This document shows positions 1 to 9,426 of a stretch of DNA of 64,000 nucleotides, in pieces. A model generated the notes under the pieces. The model saw only the letters and a program-made list of their open reading frames with translations, had not been told where the DNA came from and searched no databases. How positions within the stretch are numbered: the first letter of the stretch is position 1; each line of letters opens with the position of its first letter. The translations under genes were made by a program, and so were the position numbers. This stretch comes from CAWJAP01 sp963834365 (GTDB lineage: Bacteria; Acidobacteriota; Vicinamibacteria; Vicinamibacterales; Vicinamibacteraceae): contig CAWIBS010000029.1 of NCBI GenBank assembly GCA_963834365.1, positions 124,001 to 188,000 of the forward strand, written 5' to 3'.

Positions 1-376
1 CGATGCACAGCAGCAACGTGCCGTCGTGCCAGATCGGCAGCGGCAACGGGAAGAAGACGAGCGGGCCGCTTGGTAGAAGCCGAAGCCCGAAAACAGCTTC
101 AGCAGCCCGAGCACGCTGAAGATGAGCGCGATCCCGTAGAGCGCGCGGCGCGCCGGCGACAGCCGCAGCGTGAAGGCCAGGAAGAACAGCCGGGCGTGGT
201 TCCACGCGCGCGACGTGCCAGGGACGTCCTTCCATCCCCGTGCGATCGACGCCGCGCGCGAAGAACTCGTAGGCTTCGCGCGCGTCGCGCGTGAACAGCC
301 GCTGCAGGTCGCTCGCCTTCAGGTCCTTCGTGTAGACCTCGAAGAACTCGCGCGTGCGGGTGCCGGTGGGTGGCAT
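1..376 (-). CDS. Membrane protein N-terminal part, cut by window edge
   Basis: Reading the minus strand from an ATG at 376 gives MPPTGTRTREFFEVYTKDL, a hydrophilic helical stretch, then after a frameshift near 190 a basic, hydrophobic region (LFFLAFTLRLSPARRALYG) and probable membrane helices. A second frameshift near 80 is needed to keep an open hydrophobic frame to the window edge. The arrangement resembles the N-terminus of acidobacterial PP2C/RsbU-type phosphatases that carry membrane helices, but the catalytic part lies outside the window, so that identity is only a guess. It is the last gene of a minus-strand run that includes kbl. Confidence 0.4.
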   Translation of the reverse strand, partial: MPPTGTRTREFFEVYTKDLKASDLQRLFTRDAREAYEFFARGVDRTGMEGRPWHVARVEPRPAVLPGLHAAAVAGAPRALRDRAHLQRARAAEAVFGLRLLPSGPLVFFPLPLPIWHDGTLLLCI

Positions 377-523
377 CGGAGAGAAGTGCAACGACCAGTT
401 ACCAGTTACCAGTTACGAGCTACGAGTTACCACACCACCTGAGAGCGACCAGGCGACGAGTCCCGGCGCCAATGGTCGCTGGTCGTTCGTCGCTGGTAGC
501 TGGTGCTGGTCTTCATGGATACG
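377..523. repeat. Two facing heptamer arrays filling the kbl 3' spacer
   Basis: Positions 391-439 repeat a 7-nt unit (ACCAGTT, drifting to ACGAGCT and ACGAGTT). Positions 470-512 repeat a unit of the opposite sense (TGGTCGC, TCGTCGC, TGGTAGC). The two arrays face each other and can pair imperfectly. They occupy nearly all the space between the kbl stop at 524 and the start of the next gene at 376. Confidence 0.75.
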
Positions 524-1709
524 CTACGCCACCAGCCCCAGTTCCCGTCCGACTTTGTCGAAGACGTCGAGCGCGAACTGCAGCTCATCCCGGGTGTGCG
601 CCGCGGTGACGATGGCCCGGACGCGGGCCCGGTCGCGGGCGACGGTGGGGAACGCGATGCCCTGGGCGAAGACGCCTTCCTCGAAGAGTCGATCCGACAG
701 CGTCATCGCGCGGGCGCCGTCGCCGACGATGACGGGAACGATCGGGCTCTCGCTCAGGCCGGTATCGAAGCCGAGCCGGCGGAGACCGGCCTGGAAGAAG
801 CGCGTGTTCTCCCACAGCCGATCGATGAGCTCGGGCTGTTCCAGGAGCATGTCCACCGCCGCGATGCACGCCGCGGCGACGGCTGGCGGATGCGAGGTCG
901 AGAACAGGAAGGGCCGCGCGCGATGGTAGAGGAATTCGATGAGCGAGCGGCTGCCGGCGACGTAGCCGCCGAGCGCGCCCATTGCCTTCGAGAGCGTGCC
1001 GACCTGGATGTCGACGCGGCCGTGCATGCCGAAGTGGTCGATCGTCCCGCGTCCGTTGGCGCCGAACACGCCGCTCGCGTGCGCATCGTCCACCATCATG
1101 ATGCAGCCGTACTCGTCGGCGAGATCGCAGAGCGCCGGCAGCGGGCCGAGGTCGCCGTCCATGCTGAAGACGCCGTCGGTGATCAGCAGCTTCTTCTGGC
1201 CGGCGGGCAGCTCGCGCAGGATCTTCCGCGCCGCATCCACGTCCTTGTGCGGGAAGACCTTGATCGGCGCGCGGCTCAGGCGGCAACCGTCGATGATGCT
1301 CGCGTGATTGAGCTCGTCGGAGATGATGACGTCCTCGCGCGTGAGGATCGACGAGACGGTGCCGGCATTCGCCGTGAAGCCGCTCTGAAAGACGACGACC
1401 GCTTCGACGCGCTTGAACTCGGCGAGCTTTCGCTCGAGCTCCATGTGGATGTCCATCGTGCCGGCGATGGTGCGGACGGCGCCCGACCCGACGCCGAGCC
1501 GCTCGATGGCCTCCATCGCGCGCGCCGCCGAGCGCCGGATGATTCGTCAGCCCGAGGTAGTTGTTCGAGGAGAGATTGACGACCGAGCGGCCGTCGAAGG
1601 TCGCGCGTGCGGCCTGGGGTCCCGACAACTGTCGCAGCGTGCGATACAGGCCCTGGGCCTTCAGCGAGTCGAGCTCGGCGGACAGGTATCCGAGAGGGTC
1701 GGAACGCAT
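524..1709 (-). CDS. kbl: Glycine C-acetyltransferase (2-amino-3-ketobutyrate CoA ligase)
   Basis: PLP enzyme of the alpha-oxoamine synthase family that interconverts 2-amino-3-ketobutyrate plus CoA with glycine plus acetyl-CoA in threonine breakdown; cytoplasmic. It starts MRSDPLGYLSAEL, followed by SSNNYLGL, GSGAVRTIAGT, SDELNHASIIDG, the DDAHASG loop and the PLP-lysine segment QVGTLSKAMGALGGYVAG. The total of about 395 residues equals the usual Kbl length. A one-base insertion near 1530 breaks the frame between NHPAL and the EAIERLGVGSG segment; restoring it gives a continuous family alignment. 8-amino-7-oxononanoate synthase is the main alternative, but the lysine loop and length favour Kbl. 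No tdh gene is adjacent. Confidence 0.88.
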
Positions 1710-1756
1710 GCTGTGAGTATGAGCGGAAGTCGGCGCGCGACTTCCGGTTCACGACA

Positions 1757-2171
1757 TCAGAGCGAACCGGCGAGCCAGAGAAGAGTCAGCCAGGGGACGA
1801 CAGCGGCCGAGAGGTAGATCGCGGTGAGCAGGGCCAGCGCGCGATGGACAGCCGCGAGGTGCAGGATCATGCCGAATGCCGAGGCCGCGAGCTTGGCGCC
1901 TGCGAGCGCCGGCGCCTCCCCGACGCGCGGCCATCAGCCACGCCAGGATCGGGTTGGCCTCGATCTCCGGACCGAACGTGATGACACCGAGATACGTGAG
2001 CCCGCCGTCCATGGCCTGCGCCACGAGGAACAGCACGATCACCAGGTTGCCGAACGTCGTCGTCCGTGTGAGACGGCGGGTTCGATCGACGAGCCGTCGC
2101 GCCGGATTCGCACCGCACATCGGACGCGACCACGAGGTCGGCGTGCAATTGCGGGCAACGGCGCTTTCCAT
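1757..2171 (-). CDS. Small membrane protein, DUF5658-like
   Basis: About 138 residues. A basic N-terminus is followed by two or three hydrophobic helices, including LVIVLFLVAQAMDGGLTYLG and, after a frameshift near 1930, VVPWLTLLWLAGSL just before the stop at 1757-1759. The pattern D-x-x-x-T-x-x-x-G followed by EANPILAW is what I associate with the DUF5658 family, whose function is unknown. It lies between kbl and the large membrane protein on the same strand. The start at 2171 is the longest possible; the first 35 residues look non-structural and a later start is plausible. Confidence 0.5.
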
Positions 2172-2280
2172 GGTGGTCGGAATGTATCAAGCGGTAGGCC
2201 AGCCTGTCGAGAACGGGCACACCGACTCGCACGGCGCTCAGTCTCGGCTGTCTTGCGCCGGACTTCGATTGACCGCCTCC

Positions 2281-2386
2281 GGCAGGGATCAGGGACCAGG
2301 GATCGAGATCAGACATCGGGATCGGGAACAGCGCACTGCGCTCGGGTTCCTTGCCCGCTGCCTGGTGCCTGATGCCTGAATAGATG
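2281..2386. repeat. Inverted pair of heptamer arrays
   Basis: 2281-2330 carries units such as ATCAGGG, ACCAGGG and ATCGGGA. 2358-2386 carries the opposite-sense units TGCCTGG, TGCCTGA, TGCCTGA. The arrays lie at the 3' end of the minus-strand membrane protein gene, whose stop codon cannot be placed cleanly because the reading frame runs into the repeats. Confidence 0.6.
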
Positions 2387-4434
2387 TACGCGTCATTGAT
2401 CTGCGCCACCAGCCGGGCGCCCTGTCCTTCGACCCACTGGCGCATCCGCGCGGTCCGCTCGGGTCCCAGCGCCTCGCCGTGCACGACGACGTGCGTGGCG
2501 CCGGAGCTGAGGATGAGCGGCCAGGCCCGGAGCTGCGCGGTCTCCGGAAGTCCCGCGAGGGCGGCGCGCAGCGTGCAGATAGTGCGGCGGAAAGTGTCCG
2601 CTGTACCCGTTCACCAGCGCCCGCCAGTGGAACATCGACAGATACGTGTAGCGGATCTCCCACGGGATGTCGCCGAACGGGAAGCTCGACGAGCACCGCG
2701 TCCGGCGGGAGCTCGGCGATGGCGCGGGCCAGTGGCGGCGCGGACACCGGGATGGTGGCGGGAGGCGCAAGGTAGACGTCGCTCCCCGCCCGCCCGGCCA
2801 TCGGGAATCGGGAAGGCTGCCGCATCGGCGAGTGCAAGACTGCAGACGACCGGAAAGAAACGAGGTCCGACCCGGCCGCGCGAGCGCGAGGTACCCGGCC
2901 GCGGCGGCCCACGCGAGAGCCAGCATCACGACCATCGCGAATCTCGCCGGTACGCGCAGGCCGTCAAAGCCCGGCACGTGCGCGTACAGCCACGGATAGA
3001 TCGTGGCGTCTCGCAGCGGATCGCCGAGCACCGTCGGCAGTGGACCGAGCGACAGCCACGCCGCGAGCAGCGCGGCGGACACGGCCCACGTCACCGGCTG
3101 CCGAACGAGCCGCCACACGCCGGCACGTGCCGTGCGAGGAGAGGGCCAGAGTAAGACCGGCGGCGATGACTGCATAGAGGAACGGGCGGAACACGCTGAA
3201 CAGCCGGATCGACAGCGGCCCGATCTCATAGCGTCCCTCGAAGCCATAGAACATGCCCGCGAGCAGGCCGAGCGACACGACGCCTGCCGTGCACGTCAAC
3301 ACCGCCGCGGCGTGCCGCAGCCGCTCGCGACCGGTGCGCCGGTGCTCGCCCATCGGGCGTCGGCCGATTGCCGGACGGACCGCGTGCACGACGGCGGCCG
3401 CCGCGCCGAGGACGGCCAGGACGATCGGCACGAGGCCGGGAAAGAGATGTCCCTCGGGGCGCGGAAACGCGGCCAGCCAGCGCCAGAGACGCTGGTTTGA
3501 CTGCGCCGTGAGATACGCGTAGGTGTCCGCCGAGAACGACGCGATCTCAGGGATGCCCCGGGAGCGGATTCCGCTCTCGCGCAGCTCGAAGTATGGCGCC
3601 ATGAACGGCAGCGTCGCGGCGAATGCGACGGCGCCGGTGGCCGTGAGGGCCACCCAGGCGCGCCGGTCGCCGAGCCGTCGGCGCGACACGAGCTCGAAGA
3701 GCGCGTAGAGCACGACGAACGGCGGGAAGAAGAGCATGAAGTAGCCGCACGACAGGTTCTGCGCGACGAGTGCCGACGCGGCGCCGGCGAGATACCAGGC
3801 CGGGTGGCGGCGTGGCGCCGGAGCCGAGACGCCGGCTGAAGCCCGGCGCCACGTCGCCGAGCTACCGCCCAGCGTCGAGGCGCTCACCCGTGGCGCCGGG
3901 CTCAGCCCGGCCCGTTCCGTCGCATCGAAATACCGCCGGATACCGAGGAGGACCAGCGGCATCCATCCCGACCACATCACCTGCAGGTGCGGCGCCTGAT
4001 CAAGCCGGTAGGGCGTGAACGCGTAGAGCAGACCCGACACGAACGCCGCGCGCCAGTCGCCGGTCACCGCCCGCACGAAGAGATACATGCCGACGCCGGC
4101 AGGACGAACGACGCGAGGAACAGCAGGTTGTAGGTCAGCAGGATGTTGCGGCTGACCGCGTACACGGGGCAGCCCGAGCACGCTCTGCGTGAAGAGGAAC
4201 TCGGAGTAGCCGAGCGTGTTCGAAGCGGGATGGAAGATGTTCGCGTGCCAGATGCCGGCGAGCGCCGGCCACGTCGCCGCTGAGCGCGCGCAGCAGATGG
4301 TCGAAGTTCCACGCCAGGATCCAGGCGTTGAGCAGCGGATCACCGTGGTCGGAGGGGACCTGGTGCGTGAGGCCCGTGGCCAGCGGCCACGTCATGACGA
4401 GCGACAGCGCGACGAACCATGTCGTCGCCCGCAT
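2385..4434 (-). CDS. Large polytopic membrane protein, GT-C/PMT-like, frameshifted
   Basis: It starts MRATTWFVALSLVMTWPLATGL and continues through about ten hydrophobic helices, with recognisable pieces LYAFTPYRLDQAPHLQVMW, SCGYFMLFFPPFVVLYALFE, the LRVPARFAMVVML segment and a C-terminal ALVNGYSGHFPPHY. The protein at 38813-40786 has the same landmarks (FAFSPYRRNHLVH, LRAPARFAV, LVNGYSGHYASPY), so the two are paralogues. They resemble membrane glycosyltransferases of the GT-C/PMT type; function is unproven. At least four frameshifts are present (near 4240, 4130, 3120 and 2660). A stretch of about 40 residues encoded by 3812-3911 is an in-frame palindromic repeat insertion that the paralogue lacks. 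The 3' end is approximate. Confidence 0.55.
3812..3911. repeat. REP-type palindromes inside a coding region
   Basis: 3812-3852 begins GTGGCGCCGG and ends CCGGCGCCAC around an inner GGCTGAAGCC-type hairpin. 3890-3911 is a second GTGGCGCCGGGCT...AGCCCGGC copy. Both match the intergenic palindrome at 40629-40651. They keep the frame of the host membrane protein open. Confidence 0.75.
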
Positions 4435-4485
4435 CGCGGTCTCGGGCCGCAGCCGCGCAAGCGACGGCTGCGCGGACCGCGCTCG

Positions 4486-5741
4486 TCACTGGCGGAACCG
4501 GCCGGTGAATGCGGCGATATCCGCGTAGATCTGCCTCGAGCTCCGCCGGCGCCGCGAGAAACACGACGCGAAATGCGCCGTCGCGCCGGTCGGCGCCGAA
4601 GCCCGATCCGTAGACGACGAGGATGCCGGTCTCGCGCAGCAGGCCGAGGACGAAGTCCTCGTCGGTTCGCCCGGGCGGGAGATCGACCTGCGGCATCGCG
4701 TAGAAGGCTCCCTTCGGGCCTCACGCATCGCATGCCCGGAATGGCGTTCAATCGATCCGCCGTGAGCCGCGCGCGCTCGTCGAGCGCCGCGGTGAACGAG
4801 GCGCGATGCGAGCGATCACCCCGCAGCGCCGCCGCGATCGCATACTGCATCGGCCCGGGGCTGCACAGCCGGCCGTCGGCCAGCTTCTTGATCGCGGCCA
4901 ACGCCGGATCGAGGCGAGGCGTCCGGCCCACCGCCATCCAGCCACCGCGCCAGCCCGGCGCGAGGTACGCCTTCGAGAGCGACGAGTAGGCAATGATGGC
5001 GGCGTCCGGCCCGAACGATCCCAGCGGCGGGACCGGGCCGGCATAGGCCAGATCGCCGTAGACCTCGTCGGAGAGGATCGGGAAGCCGTGGCGCTCCGCC
5101 AGATCGATCAGCGCGAGCTTGGTGTCGAGACGGATAGACGGCGCCGGTCGGATTGTTCGGGTCGATCAGCACGAGCGCGCGCGTCCGCGGCGTGACGAGG
5201 CTGGCGATGTGGTCGACGTCCGGTTGCCAGCCGCGCGCGGGATCGGTCCGGTAGTACACCGTGCGCGCGCCGAGCTTGGCCAGCACCGCCGTGTACAACG
5301 GGTAAGTCGGCACCGGCACGAGCACCTCATCGTCCGGGTCGACGAGCGCCCCAGCGTGAGCTCGATGCCTTCCGAGGTGCCGGACGTGAGCATGACGCGG
5401 TCGGCCGTCACGGGGAACCCGCGGCCGGTGAACTCCTCGGCGACCGCTTCGCGCGCATCGAGAATTCCCGGGTGACGGCGTGTAGCCGTTGTGTCCGTCG
5501 CGCATGCGCCCGCGCCACGGCTTCAACGAGATGCGGGCGGCGTCACGAATCCGAACGGGATCGGATCCCCGATGTTCAGATACCGGACCTGGCGGCCCGC
5601 GGCCTCCACCTTCTTGGCCTCGGCGACGATGTTGCGGATCGCATAGGAGAAGCCGCTGACCCGGCGCGGCGACAGGCACCTCGGGCGAGAGCGGAAATCG
5701 TCGAGCGCATGGTCCGAATTGTACACATCTGCACCCGCCAC
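4486..5741 (-). CDS. Class I/II pyridoxal-phosphate aminotransferase, frameshifted
   Basis: Fold-type I aminotransferase related to aspartate/alanine aminotransferases. Read across frames: SGFSYAIRNIVAEAKKVE, YLNIGDPIPFGF, GYTPSPG, MLTSGTSEGIELTLG, VPVPTYPLYTAVLAKLGA, the PLP-contact LIDPNNPTGAVYP, the lysine segment SKAYLAPGWRGGWM, and a C-terminal IYADIAAFTGRFRQ ending at 4486. About 410 residues, normal for the family. Frameshifts lie near 5680, 5530, 5470, 5350, 5130 and 4710. The exact start is uncertain: 5741 is the longest option and an ATG at 5711 in another frame is possible. The substrate cannot be told from the sequence; AlaA-type alanine transaminase is the closest guess. Confidence 0.75.
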
Positions 5742-5940
5742 GCCCGATTTCCATAGCTCATCTCCCGTTTAGTGTCGTTTTTACATCTAAAACGGCTGAC
5801 GTAAGCAGATTCTGCACGATTTCGATGCGTTTTTCGGTCGCGCACCCTGGGCCGCGGCATGGCACATTTGAATCTAAGTGCTTTGCATACAACGTTTGCC
5901 GCAGTTGGCAAGAAGGTTGGTTGTAAGAAGCGCCGTGCGG
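5742..5940. promoter_or_regulatory. Divergent intergenic region, relatively AT-rich
   Basis: This spacer separates the minus-strand aminotransferase from the plus-strand VWFA gene. It contains the most AT-rich stretch of the first 20 kb (about 5755-5900), so promoters for both directions are expected here. I could not single out a convincing -35/-10 pair. Confidence 0.35.
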
Positions 5941-6984
5941 ATGCAGCGCAGTCTCCGATCGACGGCTCAGAAGGCGGTTGTGCTGACCGCTCTCTGCGGC
6001 ATGGCTGCCCCGAGCGTGCAAGCGCAGGGGCCGCTGGCAGCCGGTGCGGTCGGCCTCGGCGCGTCCGCGTTGCACCAGGCGCCGACGACCTTCCGGACGG
6101 GCGTGGACCTGGTGTCGGTGACCGCTGTGGTCCGCGACTCGAAGGGCCGACCGGTCCGGAACCTGTCCCGTGACGACTTCCAGGTATTCGAGCGCGGGAA
6201 GGCCCGCCGGATCGTCGATTTCAAGGCCAGCGATCAGGGGCCGGTCAGCCTGGCGATTCTGTTCGACGTCAGCGGCAGCATGCGCATCGGATCGCAGACG
6301 CAGGCCGGACAGCGCGCCGTCGAGCACATTCTGAGCTGGGTCGAGCCGCGCGCCGACGAGTTCGCGCTGTTCTCCTTCGACCGGGATCTGCGGCAGGAGA
6401 CGCCGTTCACCAACGACCCCGGCGTCGTTCGCGCGGCGCTCGGCGGCCTCACGGCGATCGGTCAGACGTCCCTCTACGACGCCATCGCGAAGACGGCGAA
6501 GACCCTCGGCGATCGTCCCTCGCCCCGGCGCGCGGTTGTCGTCATCACCGATGGCATCGACACGAGCAGCGAGATGTCGCCGTCTGACGTGTCAGGGCTC
6601 GCGAGCGGCATCGACGTTCCGGTGTACGTGATTGCCGTGCTGTCTCCCCTCGATCACCCGGGTGAGCGCATGGCCGTCACCACCGCCGAAGACTCGCCCG
6701 TCGCGACGCAGCTCTCGAACCTGGCGCTCTGGACCGGTGGGACGCTGCACATGGTCAGTGCGCCGACGCACGCGAGCCAGGCGGCGCGCGAGCTGATGGC
6801 CGAGCTGAGACACCAGTACCTGCTGGCCTTCGAGTCGGCGAAGGTCGCGGGCTGGTACGACCTGGACGTGAAGACCCGACGGCGCGAGCTGACCGTGCGG
6901 GCGAGGAGCGGGTATTTCGCGGGTCAGACGACGCGGAGTGAGCGGGACGGGTTGCATGTGAGTCGGGCCGACTGGGTGGATTGA
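5941..6984 (+). CDS. Acidobacterial-type VWFA domain protein
   Basis: A protein of 347 residues with an N-terminal signal peptide (VVLTALCGMAAPSVQAQ). It has a short beta-rich domain (VDLVSVTAVVRDSKGRPV, NLSRDDFQVFE) and a von Willebrand A domain from about residue 100. The metal-site DVSGSM is near residue 109, with T in GQTSLYDAI and the ITDGIDTSS strand completing a MIDAS. The layout matches the VWFA-related family expanded in Acidobacteriota; these are exported and their role is unknown. The ATG at 5941 gives a proper signal peptide; an upstream ATG at 5878 would add 21 arginine-rich residues. The gene is intact. Confidence 0.85.
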   Translation: MQRSLRSTAQKAVVLTALCGMAAPSVQAQGPLAAGAVGLGASALHQAPTTFRTGVDLVSVTAVVRDSKGRPVRNLSRDDFQVFERGKARRIVDFKASDQGPVSLAILFDVSGSMRIGSQTQAGQRAVEHILSWVEPRADEFALFSFDRDLRQETPFTNDPGVVRAALGGLTAIGQTSLYDAIAKTAKTLGDRPSPRRAVVVITDGIDTSSEMSPSDVSGLASGIDVPVYVIAVLSPLDHPGERMAVTTAEDSPVATQLSNLALWTGGTLHMVSAPTHASQAARELMAELRHQYLLAFESAKVAGWYDLDVKTRRRELTVRARSGYFAGQTTRSERDGLHVSRADWVD

Positions 6985-7042
6985 GGTTGGCCCAATGCTG
7001 GGTCAAGGTTTGACGTTAACGGTGGGGCGGAGGAGGTTTGAG

Positions 7043-7765
7043 ATGATGAAGCAATTCGTGATGATGGTTCCGGTTCTGGCGCTGGCCGCGGGTTCGACGG
7101 CGTGCGCGACCAAGAAGTTCGTGCGCACGGAAGTCGGCGCGGTCAACGACAAGGTGACCGGCCTGACGACCCGGGTGGAAGAGCACGATCAGCGCATCAA
7201 GGCCAACGACGAGAAGATCACGCAGGTCGATCAGAAGTACGACCAGAAGGTCGGCCAGGTCGATCAGAAGGCGACGACGGCCGGTCGTACGGCTGACGAA
7301 GCGAAGGTCGCAGCCAAGCAAGTGGACACGAAGGTGACCGAGATCGCCAACGTGAACCGCAAGCTCGTGTACGGTCTGGTCATCAACGAGGCGCAGGATG
7401 GCTTCAAGTTCGGCAACGCCGGACTGCCCGACGAGGCGAAGGCGCAGCTCGACCAGCTGGTGACGAACCTGTCGACGGAGCCGAAGGCGGTCTTCTTCGA
7501 GATCGAGGGCCACACGGACTCGACCGGCCCGGCGGAGATCAACGAGAACATCGGCCTCGAGCGCGCCGAAGCGGTGAAGCGCTATCTCTACGAGCAGCAC
7601 AGGGTGCCGCTCCACAAGATCAGCGTGATCAGCTACGGCGAAACCAAGCCGGTGGACTCGAACCGGACCCGCGACGGCCGTGCGAAGAACCGCCGCGTCG
7701 AGGTGAAGGTGCTGTCGCCCGAGGCGGCTGCGGAAACGGCGGCGGCGCGCACGGGTTCGAACTGA
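7043..7765 (+). CDS. OmpA-family peptidoglycan-binding lipoprotein
   Basis: A protein of 240 residues. The start at 7043 is set by GGAGG eight bases upstream. The signal peptide ends in GSTAC, a plausible lipobox. Residues 25-105 are a charged heptad-like coiled coil with repeated VDQK units, resembling Lpp or tropomyosin-like spacers. The OmpA C-terminal domain follows, with FEIEGHTDSTGPAEIN, LERAEAVKRYLY, ISYGETKPV and the peptidoglycan-contact NRTRDGRAKNRRVEV. It probably tethers the outer membrane to peptidoglycan. It is followed by a palindrome (7777-7803) and a strong terminator. Confidence 0.88.
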   Translation: MMKQFVMMVPVLALAAGSTACATKKFVRTEVGAVNDKVTGLTTRVEEHDQRIKANDEKITQVDQKYDQKVGQVDQKATTAGRTADEAKVAAKQVDTKVTEIANVNRKLVYGLVINEAQDGFKFGNAGLPDEAKAQLDQLVTNLSTEPKAVFFEIEGHTDSTGPAEINENIGLERAEAVKRYLYEQHRVPLHKISVISYGETKPVDSNRTRDGRAKNRRVEVKVLSPEAAAETAAARTGSN

Positions 7766-7776
7766 CTTGCGAAACC

Positions 7777-7803
7777 GGTAGGCCGGACCTTTAGGTCCGG
7801 CGG
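7777..7803. repeat. REP-type palindrome (GGACC stem)
   Basis: A GGTAGG head is followed by the stem GCCGGACCT / AGGTCCGGC. Same structure as the copies at 33392-33417, 40962-40987 and 58348-58373, but with GGACC where others have GGAGC. Confidence 0.85.
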
Positions 7804-7835
7804 GCAAGTCGGATACGAAGTTCCGAAGGACAAAG

Positions 7836-7877
7836 GGCACGGGATCGAGGCAGACTGCCTCGGTCCCGTGCCTTTTT
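7836..7877 (+). terminator. Intrinsic terminator after the OmpA-family gene
   Basis: A 16-bp stem (7838-7853 with 7857-7872), perfect apart from one G-T wobble, with a 3-nt loop, is followed by CTTTTTC. It ends transcription of the VWFA/OmpA pair. The opposite-strand operon ends at 7886, so it may act in both directions, although the T-run favours the plus strand. Confidence 0.85.
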
Positions 7878-7885
7878 CGTGTGCG

Positions 7886-8446
7886 CTACCAGTCGTTGGC
7901 CCCCGCGGGGCGCGACGTGCGCCCGCCGCGCGTGAAGGCGAACGATTGGGCGGGCACCTGCTCGAGGGCCTCGCGGGTCTCGTCGGGTGAGTCGGGCGGC
8001 GGCGTCGCACGGCTCTTCGATTCGCGTTCCAGCCGCGCGCGCACGATCGCGAAGTTGACGCGGGCGGCCTGGTGAGCGGGATCGCGGCGCAGCGCCTCCA
8101 TGAACGCCCCCAGCGCTTCGCGGAGCTGCTTCGCGCGTGCGAGCACGACGCCGCGGTTGTAGTGCGCGCGCGCCTTGTCGGCGTTCGACGTCGCGCGATC
8201 GGCCGCACCCGCGAAGGTTCGGGCCGCGAGCGGGTCCTGACCCCGCCGCGCCATCACGATTCCGAGATTGAACCAGGCGAGAGCGGCCGAGTCGCTGTCG
8301 CGAGCCGCCTCACGGTAGCGCGCCTCCGCCACGTCGAGCCGGCCGCCGTCGAGCGCGGCGTTCCCCGCACGCAGGGCCTCGAGCCCCTGCGCGCTCACGG
8401 CGGGCGCGGTCAACATCGCCACCAGCAGCGCTATCCCGCGCCTCAT
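7886..8446 (-). CDS. TPR protein, BatC-like
   Basis: A protein of 186 residues with signal peptide IALLVAMLTAPAVSAQ. It is followed by about three tetratricopeptide repeats (ALAWFNLGIVMARRG, ARAHYNRGVVLARAK, EALRRDPAHQAARVNFAIV) and a proline/serine-rich tail. The start overlaps the upstream VWA gene by ATGA, indicating translational coupling. In Bat operons a TPR protein (BatC/BatE) accompanies the VWA proteins BatA and BatB. Last gene of the operon, convergent with the OmpA terminator. Confidence 0.8.
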   Translation of the reverse strand: MRRGIALLVAMLTAPAVSAQGLEALRAGNAALDGGRLDVAEARYREAARDSDSAALAWFNLGIVMARRGQDPLAARTFAGAADRATSNADKARAHYNRGVVLARAKQLREALGAFMEALRRDPAHQAARVNFAIVRARLERESKSRATPPPDSPDETREALEQVPAQSFAFTRGGRTSRPAGANDW

Positions 8447-9426
8447 TTGTGCCGCCCTCCGGCGAGGCCAGCCAGCCATTCGATCGACAGACAGATGAAC
8501 GCCGCGGCCAGGAGCGACATGGCGATCACCCCGGATCCACGGTCTCCGGCGCGCGATGGTGGCGTGCGAAGCCGCTCGATCAGCCGGGCGCCGGTCTGCG
8601 GATCGGCGCCGTCGTGGTACGCCCCACCCGTGATCCGGGCGAGGCGTTGCAACCGTCCGGCGTCCAGCCGTGCGATGCGCGTCTCGCCCGGGCTTCCCGC
8701 TGTCGTCGCCGAAGCGTCGGGACGCCGCATCGGCATCCGTCCCCCACCGGCCGTGCCCATGCCGACTGCGATCACCGCTGCGCGTGCAGCAGCGGCACGG
8801 GCCGCCGACGCCTCGAGCGACCCCGCACTGCCGGTATCTTCGCCGTCACTCAACAGGACGATCAGCCGTCGCGCTCTTCCGGCGCCGAAGGTGGCCGTGG
8901 CGCGGGCGATCCCATCCGCCAGACTGGACCCCACCGCCAGCGTCCTCATGGCCGCCGGCACTTCGTCGAGCGCCATGCGGAACGCCTCCAGATCTGAGGT
9001 GATCGGGCAGATGAGCTCGGCCTCTCCCGCGAACACGACCAGCCCCACCGCCCCTGGCGCCGTGCCGCCAACGATTTCCGACGCGAGGCTCCGCGCGGCC
9101 GCCAGCCGGCTCGGAGCGACATCGGCGACCTCCATGCTGCGGGAGACGTCGATCGCAAAGACGATCGCTGCCGGCCCGTGCGCGGCGTCCGTGGCGGCCG
9201 ATCCTCCACGCCAGGCAGACACCGTCGAAGCGCCAACGACGGCGAGCGCCGCGATCAACAGCAACACTGGCCGCCAGCCGAACCCGGTGGTCTTCAAAGC
9301 GTCGCCGGTCGTCCAGCGCCGCAGGGCCCGTCGTCGGACCAGTTCGCGCCAGATCGCCAGGGGTGCCACGACCGCCAGTGCGACGACGGCGACGACGGCC
9401 TCGATCGACCCGGGTGTGGCGCTCAT
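8443..9426 (-). CDS. VWA-domain membrane protein, BatB-like
   Basis: 327 residues counted from the ATG at 9426, which overlaps the previous stop by ATGA. Two N-terminal membrane helices (about 9-25 and 51-70) are followed by a VWA domain with the metal site DVSRSMEV, then VGLVVFAGEA, the SSLADGIARA threonine-site strand and LIVLLSDGEDTGS. A C-terminal helix (VIAMSLLAAAFICLSIEWLAG) follows. It is anchored in the inner membrane with the VWA domain between the anchors, as in the BatA/BatB family of aerotolerance-type operons. Intact. Confidence 0.85.
   Translation of the reverse strand: MSATPGSIEAVVAVVALAVVAPLAIWRELVRRRALRRWTTGDALKTTGFGWRPVLLLIAALAVVGASTVSAWRGGSAATDAAHGPAAIVFAIDVSRSMEVADVAPSRLAAARSLASEIVGGTAPGAVGLVVFAGEAELICPITSDLEAFRMALDEVPAAMRTLAVGSSLADGIARATATFGAGRARRLIVLLSDGEDTGSAGSLEASAARAAAARAAVIAVGMGTAGGGRMPMRRPDASATTAGSPGETRIARLDAGRLQRLARITGGAYHDGADPQTGARLIERLRTPPSRAGDRGSGVIAMSLLAAAFICLSIEWLAGLAGGRHK

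Noticed and set aside
3812..3911. Genuine conserved loop of the GT-C-like protein
   Set aside because: The paralogue lacks it and the DNA matches intergenic palindromes, so an insertion is the better reading.
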